64,000 bases of DNA from Henriciella sp. Lineage in GTDB: Bacteria > Pseudomonadota > Alphaproteobacteria > Caulobacterales > Hyphomonadaceae. The position numbers and the translations under genes are program-made. The notes under the pieces are model-generated. The model searched no databases. It was given only the letters and a program-made list of their open reading frames with translations, and was not told the DNA's origin. Shown here one piece after another: positions 44,726-52,881 of the stretch (positions are counted from its first letter, which is position 1; every line of letters begins with the position of its first letter). The DNA lies in contig JASJAO010000004.1 in the NCBI GenBank assembly GCA_030066975.1, positions 372,001 to 436,000 on the forward strand, read 5' to 3'.

Positions 44726-45700
44726 CTATGGCTGAATCACCAGCTTCCCGACGACCTGCCGGTCCTGGATCATTCGGAACCCGTCAAGAACCCGCTCCAG
44801 CGGCAGGGTGTCATGGACATAGGGCCGGGTTTTACCCGCCCGGGCCCAATCCCAGATCGTCTGCACATTCTCTCGCCCACGCTCGGGGAATTGTCGCCCA
44901 TATTCCCCGGCGCGCACGCCGACAACGGAAAAACCCTTAATCAATGGCATATTGGTCGAAATCGTCGCAATCCGCCCGGACGTGAAGCCGATCACCAGCA
45001 GCCGTCCGTCAAAGGCGATGCAGCGCACCGACTCATCAAACACGTCCCCACCGACCGGATCATAGATGACGTCGGCGCCGCGCCCATTGGTCAGGTCCTT
45101 GACCTGCTTGCGAAACCCGCCCGCCGTGTTGAACACATAGTCTGCCCCATAGGCTTTCACCTTGGCAAGTTTCTCATCACTGCCCCCAGTCGCGATAACC
45201 GTTGCCCCGAGCAGTTTGCCAACATCGACGGCGGCCATTCCGACGCCGCCGCTTGCGCCATGCACGAGCAAGGTCTCACCGGCTTTCAAATGGCCGCGGC
45301 GCACCAGCGCGACATAGGCCGTCAGATAAGCGGCCGAGTAGGACGCCGCCGCCTCAAACGTCATCGTGTCCGGCTTGCGCTGCAGCCCGTCTGCCTTGAC
45401 GACCGCATACTCGGCAAACCCGCCAAACCGCGCCCCACCGCAAACCGCCTCGCCGATCTCAAACCCGTCCACGTCTTCACCAAGCGCGGCAATCTCCCCG
45501 GACATGTCCATGCCCGGCGTGAAGGGCGGCTCGAGTTTCAACTGATACTTGCCCTGACACAGCAGCAGGTCCGGAAAATTGATGCTGGTCGCACGCACCT
45601 TGATCAGAACCTCGCCCGGGCCCGGCTCAGGCCTTGCGACCTCGCGCACGTCCACACCGGAAAAGTCATCCGTGATCGCGTGACAGACGAGCGCTCTCAT
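44726..45700 (-). CDS. NADPH:quinone oxidoreductase family protein (zinc-free MDR)
   Basis: A 324-residue medium-chain dehydrogenase/reductase. The GroES-like N-terminal domain has SINFPDLLLCQGKYQ and TPGMDMSGEI; the NADPH-binding part has LLVHGASGGVGMAAVDVGKLLGA. No structural zinc Cys cluster is present, fitting quinone reductases. Its start overlaps the stop of the esterase gene (ATGA), so both are translated from one mRNA. The natural substrate is unknown. Confidence 0.9.
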   Translation of the reverse strand: MRALVCHAITDDFSGVDVREVARPEPGPGEVLIKVRATSINFPDLLLCQGKYQLKLEPPFTPGMDMSGEIAALGEDVDGFEIGEAVCGGARFGGFAEYAVVKADGLQRKPDTMTFEAAASYSAAYLTAYVALVRRGHLKAGETLLVHGASGGVGMAAVDVGKLLGATVIATGGSDEKLAKVKAYGADYVFNTAGGFRKQVKDLTNGRGADVIYDPVGGDVFDESVRCIAFDGRLLVIGFTSGRIATISTNMPLIKGFSVVGVRAGEYGRQFPERGRENVQTIWDWARAGKTRPYVHDTLPLERVLDGFRMIQDRQVVGKLVIQP

Positions 45701-46731
45701 GAGCTGGAATAGGCGTCGCGCACCATGCCCGCGATCTCAAGACAGGCGGCGCGAGCATCTGGCACGATTGAGGTGAACGCGGTGAATCCATGCGCGAGAC
45801 TGTCATAGCATTTATAGGTCACCGGCACGCCGGCTGCTTCCAGTTTTTCGGCATAGGCCGGGCCATCATCGGCCAGTGGGTCAAACCCGGCAGTAACAAT
45901 GATCGCAGGCGCCAGGCCCTCCAGTCGCATGTCCAGAGCCGGGGACAGTAAGACATCCTCTCGGTTGAAACCGTCGGGCAGATAATGATGCATGAACCAG
46001 TTCATCGTGTCGGTGGACAGGGGATAGGTCTCTCCAAATGTGGTCGCGGACGGAAACTCGGTGACCAGGTCCGTTGCCGGATAGATCAGCAATTGCAGGT
46101 CCGGCTCAGGGATACCGCGACGCCGCGTTTCCTGGGCAATAATCGCGCTGAAATTGCCGCCCATACTGTCGCCGCCCACCGCCGCGCGGCCTGCCGGGGC
46201 GCCAAGGCTTTCCGCCGATCGCAAAGCCCATTCATAGGCGCTGATACAGTCTTCCAGACCGGCAGGAAACTTGTGTTGCGGCGCCAGGCGATAATCGACC
46301 GAGACAACCGGACATCTGGCGGTCTTTGCGATCATCGAACAGAAGGCGTGGCACGTATCGAGATTGCCGATCACCCCGCCGCCCATATGCCAATAGGCCA
46401 TGACCGGCGCGTTCGGATCCTGATCCTTGGGGCGATAGACGCGAATAGGGATCTGATGCAGGTTTCCGGCCGGAATCTCTTTGTCTTCCCAGCTCACACC
46501 CGGCTCCGGATTGGCGGCAAACATCGCAAATCCGTCAATCGCGGCCTGCTGGGCCACCTCCGGTTCGAGCGAAGACATCGGTGGCTGGCTTGCGGCGCCA
46601 TGGGCAATGAACTGAAAGTTCGGGTCCAGCGTCCGCCCACCCAGCGTCACCGGCGTGCCGCCTGCCATTTTCACTTTCCAACTGGCGGGCAATTTGAGCA
46701 GAAATTTCAGCAGCATGCTCTGCAGGCTCAT
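45697..46731 (-). CDS. Alpha/beta hydrolase of the HSL (acetyl esterase) family
   Basis: A 344-residue carboxylesterase. The oxyanion motif reads WHMGGGVIGN, a known variant of HGGG, and the nucleophile elbow is GDSMGG. Asp and His of the triad are in GFDPLADDG and SLAHGF. ATG 46731 has GGGAGG 8 bp upstream; a GTG three codons earlier overlaps the ribosome site. It lies between a TetR regulator (52 bp upstream) and the oxidoreductase (4-bp overlap), suggesting a small regulated catabolic or detoxifying unit. Confidence 0.9.
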   Translation of the reverse strand: MSLQSMLLKFLLKLPASWKVKMAGGTPVTLGGRTLDPNFQFIAHGAASQPPMSSLEPEVAQQAAIDGFAMFAANPEPGVSWEDKEIPAGNLHQIPIRVYRPKDQDPNAPVMAYWHMGGGVIGNLDTCHAFCSMIAKTARCPVVSVDYRLAPQHKFPAGLEDCISAYEWALRSAESLGAPAGRAAVGGDSMGGNFSAIIAQETRRRGIPEPDLQLLIYPATDLVTEFPSATTFGETYPLSTDTMNWFMHHYLPDGFNREDVLLSPALDMRLEGLAPAIIVTAGFDPLADDGPAYAEKLEAAGVPVTYKCYDSLAHGFTAFTSIVPDARAACLEIAGMVRDAYSSS

Positions 46732-46783
46732 CGCAAACACCTCCCGGTATCACTTTGTTTTTCAGAAGTGTTGCGGTTCCAGC

Positions 46784-47404
46784 CTATTTGGCAAGGGCCT
46801 TGACGCCAGAAAGCACCAGCTGCGAGGCAAATGACGCCGCGGCATCTGGGTCGATCGGACGGCGCAACAGCATACGATCGCCCATTTCGCGGGCAATCCC
46901 GATCGCGGCAGAGGTCAGGTAATCTGCATCAATGTGGCCGAGCCCGACTTTGTCGAGCACGATTTCGAGGTCGGATCGGATCTCGTTCGAAATCGTCTTC
47001 ATTTCCGGCGTATCAACGCGCACGCCGATCAGCGCCATGTGCGGGGTGCCCTGCGCGATGGCGCCATCATTCTCATTCGCCAGAAAATGAAAATAGGCCG
47101 CATAGGCGGCATACAGATAGGACTCGAAATCTTTGGCCTCTTCCCGCACCTTTTGCAGCATCGGGCGAAAGCGGACGATGCTGTCATTCGCAATCGCTTC
47201 GAAGACTTCTTCTTTCGATTTGAAATAATTGTAGAATGTGCCGGAGGCGAGAGCGGTCTCCCGGATAATGTCGCGGATGCTGGTGGCCTCATAGCCGATG
47301 CGCGCAAACACCAGCTTTGCCGCATCCAGAATAGCCTTGCGATTGGCCGCCTTGGCGGCCGCGCGTTTGCCGGAAGGGGCGCTGATTTCAGCTGTATCTG
47401 ACAT
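46784..47404 (-). CDS. TetR/AcrR family transcriptional regulator
   Basis: A 206-residue repressor-type regulator. The helix-turn-helix lies at about 22-70 (KAILDAAKLVFARIGYEATSI and ASGTFYNYFKSKEEVFEAI). The C-terminal ligand domain is family-variable. It probably controls itself and the esterase-oxidoreductase pair downstream; inverted repeats lie just upstream of its start. Confidence 0.92.
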   Translation of the reverse strand: MSDTAEISAPSGKRAAAKAANRKAILDAAKLVFARIGYEATSIRDIIRETALASGTFYNYFKSKEEVFEAIANDSIVRFRPMLQKVREEAKDFESYLYAAYAAYFHFLANENDGAIAQGTPHMALIGVRVDTPEMKTISNEIRSDLEIVLDKVGLGHIDADYLTSAAIGIAREMGDRMLLRRPIDPDAAASFASQLVLSGVKALAK

Positions 47405-47414
47405 ATTCCGATCC

Positions 47415-47448
47415 GGTCACTCTCTTACACTCTCATGCTCTAGTGACC
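47415..47448. promoter_or_regulatory. Inverted repeat upstream of the TetR gene
   Basis: Perfect 7-bp arms GGTCACT and AGTGACC are separated by 20 bp in the 61-bp gap before the regulator gene. A further TGACG-aag-CGTCA repeat (47456-47468) lies beside it. These are candidate autoregulatory sites. Confidence 0.35.
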
Positions 47449-47465
47449 GCATTCGTGACGAAGCG

Positions 47466-48146
47466 TCAACTTTCTGTCTGCGCGTCATCTATGCGCAGGC
47501 GCCGCCCGACCGTCAGGACCATGCCCCAAACAGCGCGCAGAACAATCAAAAATAGAACCCCCAGCATCGGCTCCCCGAAGGCGATCAAGGCAAATGCGCC
47601 TGCAAACAGGGCAAAATGGAGCACAACGACCCGGCCATAAGGGGCGGCCATTTCCTTGTTCATATCAGTGTCGAGATACTGTCCCCGCATCAGAAAATCA
47701 CGCACGAACAGAAATATCTGCAATATGATGATGATCAGCAGAAAAGTCGGCAGATACGGCCCACTCGACAAGGCGGCCTCAATCAGCCCCAGCGGCGTCG
47801 GAAAATCGGGCATGCCTGAGCCATCTGCGGACATCTCGGCAAACCCGGCGAGCAAGACCCCGTGAACGAAGCAGAACATGCCATAATGCACGACAAAAAA
47901 GGGCCCGATAAACACCATGCCCAGCGCGCCTAAAGGGCCGCCTTTCATCGAAGTTGCGAGCATCCGGGCGAGGGCCATCACGCCGATGACCAGGTTTTCC
48001 AGCCAGTAGAGAAATACCAGCGGCACAGCGCCCCAGCCGAGCCCGATCACGGCAAAGATCGGAAACAGATCCACAACCAGAATCGCCAGCGCAACCGGAT
48101 CGCGATACGTCCGCGCCAGTGTGTTCGGATCGAAATACCGGTTCAC
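47466..48146 (-). CDS. DUF6498-type membrane protein
   Basis: A 226-residue inner-membrane protein with about six hydrophobic segments. The central FLYWLENLVIGVMAL stretch and the PFFVVHYGMFCFVHG segment are typical of the DUF6498 family. Function unknown. Its start overlaps the stop of the upstream gene by 4 bp. It is the last gene of a likely four-gene unit beginning with the FMO gene at 50835. Confidence 0.75.
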   Translation of the reverse strand: MNRYFDPNTLARTYRDPVALAILVVDLFPIFAVIGLGWGAVPLVFLYWLENLVIGVMALARMLATSMKGGPLGALGMVFIGPFFVVHYGMFCFVHGVLLAGFAEMSADGSGMPDFPTPLGLIEAALSSGPYLPTFLLIIIILQIFLFVRDFLMRGQYLDTDMNKEMAAPYGRVVVLHFALFAGAFALIAFGEPMLGVLFLIVLRAVWGMVLTVGRRLRIDDAQTES

Positions 48147-48751
48147 TGCGCCGGGGCAGGTGGTTTTGCAGCAGGCGGCTTCAGTTTCGGCAGCGGTTCA
48201 GTGGTCGGCTGATAGGTGAAGCTGTGACCGGGCGTGACGGTGCCGTCCTTGGTCACATATTCAGAGCTCATCGACGTGGAGCCGTCTTCATTCAGCACGC
48301 TGGTGGAGCGCACCTCCACGATCTCCGGATGCCCGTTCACCGCTTCCACCGCCGTGTAACTCCCATCCTCATTGACCGTCATCACCCCTTCGGTGCGAAA
48401 GCCCGCATTGGTGATGTAGACATAGACGAGATCGCCGGATGTGCTGTCCTTGTAGACATACGTGTCGCCGCCATAGGAGCCATCGGCCAGCGCATGCCGG
48501 ATCAGGATCGCCGTACCGCCCAGCGCCCATTCCCACTTTTGCGTGTCCGGATTGGGCTCGCTCGACCCGTTCATTGGATTGCCGCGAAACGATTGACCGA
48601 CCAGACTGGCAAGCGGTCCGAAGGTCTTGACCTGCGCCTCTGTCGGCGCATTGACGGTGACTGAAACCTCTGTGCTCACCGGATCGGCGGCGACTTGCGC
48701 GGCGCAAGCCGCTGATAAGCTAAAGGCCAGCGTCGTTAGAATGATGCGCAT
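48143..48751 (-). CDS. Secreted lipocalin-like protein, function unknown
   Basis: A 202-residue exported protein; the signal sequence MRIILTTLAFSLSAAC may end in a lipobox-like SAAC. The body looks like a small beta-barrel: FGPLASLVGQSFRG, WEWALGGTAILIRHAL, DGSYGGDTYVY and VYVYITNAGFRTEGV resemble lipocalin/nitrobindin-like folds. The C-terminus is Pro/Lys/Ala-rich. I do not recognise a characterised family. It sits 14 bp after the M23 gene and overlaps the DUF6498 gene by 4 bp. Confidence 0.65.
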   Translation of the reverse strand: MRIILTTLAFSLSAACAAQVAADPVSTEVSVTVNAPTEAQVKTFGPLASLVGQSFRGNPMNGSSEPNPDTQKWEWALGGTAILIRHALADGSYGGDTYVYKDSTSGDLVYVYITNAGFRTEGVMTVNEDGSYTAVEAVNGHPEIVEVRSTSVLNEDGSTSMSSEYVTKDGTVTPGHSFTYQPTTEPLPKLKPPAAKPPAPAQ

Positions 48752-48765
48752 GTGATCCTCCCAGA

Positions 48766-49476
48766 TTAACTGAGATCATCCAATCCTTCCCAGGCCGGAA
48801 AGTCCAGCGGGTTATGGGCCGTCAGACCCCAGGATTTTTGCGGCGTGTTATAGTTTCCGGTCAGGATCTCATAGTGCAGATGGATGCCCGTTGCATTACC
48901 CGAGCGCCCCATCATGCCAAGCGGTTCGCCAAAACCGACCACGTGTCCCGGGACCATCGCGGGCGCAAAACTCGCCAGATGCGCATAGCGTGAATATACC
49001 CCATTGCCGTGCTCAATCAGGACCTGATTGCCAAATCCCGATTGTTTGCTGACCTCCAGGATCCGGCCCGGTGCTGCCGAATAGATCGGGCCCGCGGGTC
49101 GCGCGAACAGGTCAATCCCCTTATGCAGACGTCCGCCCCGATACCCGAACCCGGACGACAGACAGACATCATTCACCGGCGCTGTGGCCATAACCACGCC
49201 GCTCACAACAACGAGTGGGCTATAGTTCAGGATCATCCCGCTTCCATTCGTGCCAGGCCTGTTGGACATTCGCATGTCACAGGCAAACAGGTTCACATTC
49301 GGCTGAAATGGCCCTTGCGGCGGGGCTTCGCGAAACAGATCAGAGGTCTGGATGTCGCCCGCTGCGGGGCGCTCATACACAGACGGCGCTGATCCCGGGC
49401 TAGGATAGGTGACCGGCGCAGGCGAGGCACAGGCCGCCAGCAAAAATGTGGCTAGCCCCCCGTAAACACAGCGCAT
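48766..49476 (-). CDS. M23 family metallopeptidase lipoprotein (LytM-type)
   Basis: A 236-residue lipoprotein (lipobox LAAC, Cys16). The zinc site is complete: His118 and Asp122 (HKGIDLF), His166 (YAHL) and His199/His201 (GIHLHYE). It should cut peptide cross-bridges in peptidoglycan in the periplasm. GFGYRGGRLHKGID is the family signature. It follows the FMO gene by 18 bp. Confidence 0.9.
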   Translation of the reverse strand: MRCVYGGLATFLLAACASPAPVTYPSPGSAPSVYERPAAGDIQTSDLFREAPPQGPFQPNVNLFACDMRMSNRPGTNGSGMILNYSPLVVVSGVVMATAPVNDVCLSSGFGYRGGRLHKGIDLFARPAGPIYSAAPGRILEVSKQSGFGNQVLIEHGNGVYSRYAHLASFAPAMVPGHVVGFGEPLGMMGRSGNATGIHLHYEILTGNYNTPQKSWGLTAHNPLDFPAWEGLDDLS

Positions 49477-49494
49477 TCAGGTCCTCCCAAAGGT

Positions 49495-50835
49495 TCAGGC
49501 GGCCACGCGCGCCCGCTTCTTCCCGCGTTCAATTTCTTTCATCAAGTCTCTTACATAAGTGTTGAAATCGACCTGCATCGTATGCCGCGCGGCCTGATAG
49601 AAATGCCCCATATGGGTTTTTTCATCGGCCACAATCGCCTTCTCCATCTCCGCAACAGATGGCAGAGCATAGGTGCCAGCGATTGCCGCAGCGATCAGTT
49701 TCGATTGCTGCTCAGCGAAGTTGACCAGTGTCGGCAAGGGCTGAGCAAGCGCCAGAAAAAAGAGATTGTCGATCCCCGGTTTCACCATCCGCTTGAACAG
49801 CGGAAACCGGTTGTCGGTCGGCGTCAGCTGCGGATCCTCGAAGAACGGGAAACTGACCTTATAGCCCGTCGCCCAGACAATCGCGTCAATCTTTTCGCGC
49901 GACCCGTCTGCAAACACCACGGCGTTCGGCTCAAACCGTTCCAGAGCGCCCTTGGCGACAATATCGCCGCACCCGACCCGGGTCAGAAACTCGCCCGAGA
50001 CGGAGGGATGCGCATCCAGTGGTTCATGATCCGGTTTGGGCAGGCCAAAGTCTTCCGGATTGCCGAGCTGTTTCTTGATCATATTCCGCGCCAGACGTCG
50101 GCCGAGGCTGGCGGGCATCCAGGCAGGTAAAACGGCTTTGTCCGCAGGCTGGCCATTCATGTATTTTGGCAGCACCCAGACGCCGCGGCGCATGGAGATG
50201 ATCAGCCGCTCGGCGATCGGGCGCTGTGACAGCTCTGACGAAATATCCATCGCCGAGTTGCCCGCGCCGACGACCAGTACGCGCTTGCCTCTGAAATCAT
50301 AGGCTTCGAACGGGTCCTCATAATGGTGCGAGTGGACCTGATACCCGGCAAAATCCGCAAGCCCCGGATACTCATCCGGAATGCGCGGGTCCCAGTGATG
50401 CCCATTGCCGACCAGCAGCCATTGATAGGTCCGCGTCTCGCCCGATGATAGGGTGACATCCCAGTCGCCATCCGACCGGCGCTCTGCATTGGTGACCGCA
50501 GTATTGAATGTGATCGTGTCGCGCAGGTCGAAATGATCCACATAATCATGAAAATACTGCAGCAGCTGGCTGTGATGGGGGAAATCCGGCCAGTCTTCCG
50601 GCACCGGATAATCTTCGAATGCCAGCCGCCATTTCGAGGTATCAATGTGCAGGCTCTGATAACAGGACGACATCCCGTTCGGGTTCTTGTAATACCAATT
50701 GCCGCCAATATTGTCGGACAGTTCGAAACAGTCATACAGCACGCCATGGTCCTTCAGGCGTTTGGCCATGGTGAACCCCGAGCATCCTGCCCCGATGATG
50801 CAGGCCCTGCCATTCGAATGCCCGTCAAAACCCAT
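49495..50835 (-). CDS. Flavin-containing monooxygenase (FMO/BVMO-like)
   Basis: A 446-residue FAD/NADPH enzyme. FAD loop IIGAGCSG (residues 14-20), NADPH loop VVGAGNSAMD (near 190) and the FMO fingerprint FAGYQVHSHHY between them are all present, as is WATGYKVSFPF. It would oxygenate a nucleophilic hetero-atom or a ketone; the substrate is unknown. It is divergent from two PaaI thioesterases across an inverted repeat. Confidence 0.9.
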   Translation of the reverse strand: MGFDGHSNGRACIIGAGCSGFTMAKRLKDHGVLYDCFELSDNIGGNWYYKNPNGMSSCYQSLHIDTSKWRLAFEDYPVPEDWPDFPHHSQLLQYFHDYVDHFDLRDTITFNTAVTNAERRSDGDWDVTLSSGETRTYQWLLVGNGHHWDPRIPDEYPGLADFAGYQVHSHHYEDPFEAYDFRGKRVLVVGAGNSAMDISSELSQRPIAERLIISMRRGVWVLPKYMNGQPADKAVLPAWMPASLGRRLARNMIKKQLGNPEDFGLPKPDHEPLDAHPSVSGEFLTRVGCGDIVAKGALERFEPNAVVFADGSREKIDAIVWATGYKVSFPFFEDPQLTPTDNRFPLFKRMVKPGIDNLFFLALAQPLPTLVNFAEQQSKLIAAAIAGTYALPSVAEMEKAIVADEKTHMGHFYQAARHTMQVDFNTYVRDLMKEIERGKKRARVAA

Positions 50836-50891
50836 CTTGCACCTCCCGCAATGTCACCCGTTTTCGGATCTTCAGAAGGATGGTATCGCCG

Positions 50892-50907
50892 TTTACGTGA
50901 ACGTCAA
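50892..50907. promoter_or_regulatory. 16-bp inverted repeat between FMO and thioesterase genes
   Basis: TTTACGT-GA-ACGTCAA is a near-perfect palindrome with 7-bp arms and one mismatch. The ACGT-nn-ACGT core is the type seen for regulators of fatty-acid or branched-chain catabolism (LiuR or TetR families). It lies in the 86-bp divergent promoter region. Confidence 0.5.
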
Positions 50908-50921
50908 TTTACAGGATCGCC

Positions 50922-51398
50922 ATGACCGATGCGATAAATGATCCACAGAAACGTATCGAGCTGATGCGTGAGAACATAAATATGATGACCGCTGCTGTCC
51001 CCTGGGCGAGAGAAACCGGGTTCCAGGTGACCAAGATCGAACCGGGGCATATCTGGGGTGTCCAGCCTTATAAAGAGCACCTGATTGGGGACCCCGAAGC
51101 CGGCGTCATTCATGGCGGGGTGATTACCACCTTGCTCGACAACCTTTGCGGCATGTCCTGTACCACCGCGATGCAGGAGTTTCGCTTTGTCGCGACGCTT
51201 GATTTACGCATCGACTATATGCGCCCGGCTGAACCGAAACAGGACATCCTCGCTGAAGCAGAATGCTATCACCTGACCCGCTCGGTCGCGTTCTGCCGGG
51301 CCTGGGCCTATCACGAAACCCGCGACAAGGTGATCGCCACCGCTCAGGGCGCCTTTGCCATCAACAAGGCCCGACCCAAAGGGAGCATGCCGTCATGA
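50922..51398 (+). CDS. PaaI family thioesterase 1
   Basis: A 158-residue hotdog-fold acyl-CoA thioesterase. The active-site region is VIHGGVITTLLDNLCGMS, and ATLDLRIDYMRPA is the conserved strand. It probably works as an oligomer in the cytosol. An AGGA site precedes the ATG. It overlaps the second thioesterase gene by 4 bp (ATGA), forming a tandem pair. Confidence 0.9.
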   Translation: MTDAINDPQKRIELMRENINMMTAAVPWARETGFQVTKIEPGHIWGVQPYKEHLIGDPEAGVIHGGVITTLLDNLCGMSCTTAMQEFRFVATLDLRIDYMRPAEPKQDILAEAECYHLTRSVAFCRAWAYHETRDKVIATAQGAFAINKARPKGSMPS

Positions 51399-51814
51399 GC
51401 CGCGCAGACGAATTACAGGGCTTCCTGTCCGGCGTCCCCATCGTCGAAACGCTCGGCATGCGCTGCGAAATCAAGGGCGACGACATGACCGCGGTTCTGC
51501 CCTTTCAGGACAAGCTGATCGGCAATTTTACCATCAAGGCCCTGCATGGCGGCGCGATCGGCACCTTCCTCGAAATGACCGCCATGGCGCAATTGTTTCT
51601 TGAGGCCGACGTCGAACGCCCGCCGCGGACCATCAACATCACGGTTGATTATCTCCGCCAGGGCCGGGCCGAAGACCTCTTTGCACGCGCGACCGTGATC
51701 AAGATGGGGCGGCGTATGGCCAGCGTCCGGGCCGAAGCCTGGCAGGCCGAGCGCAACAAACCGGTGGCCGCCTTGCTGGGTCATTTCCTGTTGAGGCGCG
51801 AAGATCCCGCTTAG
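51395..51814 (+). CDS. PaaI family thioesterase 2
   Basis: A 139-residue hotdog-fold protein related to its upstream neighbour; the motif reads ALHGGAIGTFLEMTAM, and INITVDYLRQG matches the other conserved strand. The tandem pair could form a hetero-oligomer. It starts in an ATGA overlap and ends overlapping the convergent gene by 4 bp. Confidence 0.9.
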   Translation: MSRADELQGFLSGVPIVETLGMRCEIKGDDMTAVLPFQDKLIGNFTIKALHGGAIGTFLEMTAMAQLFLEADVERPPRTINITVDYLRQGRAEDLFARATVIKMGRRMASVRAEAWQAERNKPVAALLGHFLLRREDPA

Positions 51815-52293
51815 CTGGCAGCCCGTTTCTTGAAATCGCGCATCTGTCGGCACACCGTCCGCGAAACCGTATCGCTGCGGATCGCGTCGCCGTTTTGGTT
51901 TTGGAGTTTGAACGTCACCGCGACATCACTTGGATGCAGACCACTGCGACGATAAGCGGGGCACACACGCTCCAGAAGGTCTATCCGGATGTTTGGTGGT
52001 GAGACCAGAACCAGAGTGTTGTCAGCCTCAGCGAGCAGAACGACGCGATGTTCGGTTTGATCGAAAACGGCGCTCGTCAGCTGCAGGTCGCTCGGGCGTA
52101 GCCCTGTTGGTGCCAATCCGGCAACAAAATCCTCACTCAGCAGTTCGGCGCGCTGCTCCAGCCAGTCGATCCGCTTTTCATGCTCGGCTTCATCCTGCTC
52201 GGCGCTGCCACCGCCAAAGACCGCAAAACTGACGGCGACCAACACCACAATCAGAGCTAGAACGCCACCGCCAATAACCGCCCGATTCTTCAT
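51811..52293 (-). CDS. Membrane-anchored protein of unknown function
   Basis: A 160-residue protein with one N-terminal membrane segment (about 8-28), a short coiled-coil-like charged stretch (DEAEHEKRIDWLEQRAELL), and a periplasmic domain with three Cys. ATG 52293 follows GGGAGA. I do not recognise a family. Confidence 0.6.
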   Translation of the reverse strand: MKNRAVIGGGVLALIVVLVAVSFAVFGGGSAEQDEAEHEKRIDWLEQRAELLSEDFVAGLAPTGLRPSDLQLTSAVFDQTEHRVVLLAEADNTLVLVSPPNIRIDLLERVCPAYRRSGLHPSDVAVTFKLQNQNGDAIRSDTVSRTVCRQMRDFKKRAAS

Positions 52294-52364
52294 CACAGGT
52301 CTCCCGACTGAACCGGCAGACTACCAGTGCCTGCTTTGCGACACCTGAACGCGTTCTGTTGAAT

Positions 52365-52811
52365 TTACTGGTTTTGCTTTTGGGCTTTCCGTTTGCGCCA
52401 GGCTTCCCGCTTCTTCGGAGAAAGCGGTTCGCCAGCCCCAAAATCGTCCTGTCTGTCTAGGAAGAAATAGAGCGCCGGACTGAACAAAATCGCATAATAG
52501 AGCGCCAGCGCAAACACTGAGCCGATACCGAAGTCCGGATTGGCTAACTCGTTAAACAAGGGATACAGCACAATCATGTACATCAACCGTCCGACAATCA
52601 AAAGCGTGCCTGCCGCGATGATCAGTGCTGCAAACAATCCGCTCCAGCGCCCGAACTGCCATGCTGACGTCCACGGTGCATTGTTCAAAAGTTTTGATCT
52701 TTGAAATCCAATCCGAGGTTTGGACTCCAACGCATTTCGACGATTTCGTTCGGCCCGTTTTAGGAGGAAGCGGGCACCGGCGCCACACCTGTCATTGTCC
52801 ATAAGATTCAT
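52365..52811 (-). CDS. Two-helix membrane protein, function unknown
   Basis: A 148-residue protein with basic cytosolic ends and about two to three hydrophobic segments (around 57-82 and 97-117). The lysine/arginine-rich tail KKREAWRKRKAQKQ faces the cytosol. No recognised family. It is divergent from recQ. Confidence 0.55.
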   Translation of the reverse strand: MNLMDNDRCGAGARFLLKRAERNRRNALESKPRIGFQRSKLLNNAPWTSAWQFGRWSGLFAALIIAAGTLLIVGRLMYMIVLYPLFNELANPDFGIGSVFALALYYAILFSPALYFFLDRQDDFGAGEPLSPKKREAWRKRKAQKQNQ

Positions 52812-52881
52812 GTGCGATTGATTTCGCTAAATTCAATGGAAATGGTTGCCGATTGTCGCGAGTCTGACGAGGTTTCCTGCC

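Noticed and set aside
44813-45712. Open frame opposite the quinone oxidoreductase gene
   Set aside because: It is a shadow of a gene with intact MDR motifs.
52296-52364. SOS box (GTTC/GAAC pattern) near recQ
   Set aside because: GAACGCGTTC has a 2-bp spacer, not the 7 bp of the alphaproteobacterial LexA site, and it is not in the recQ promoter.
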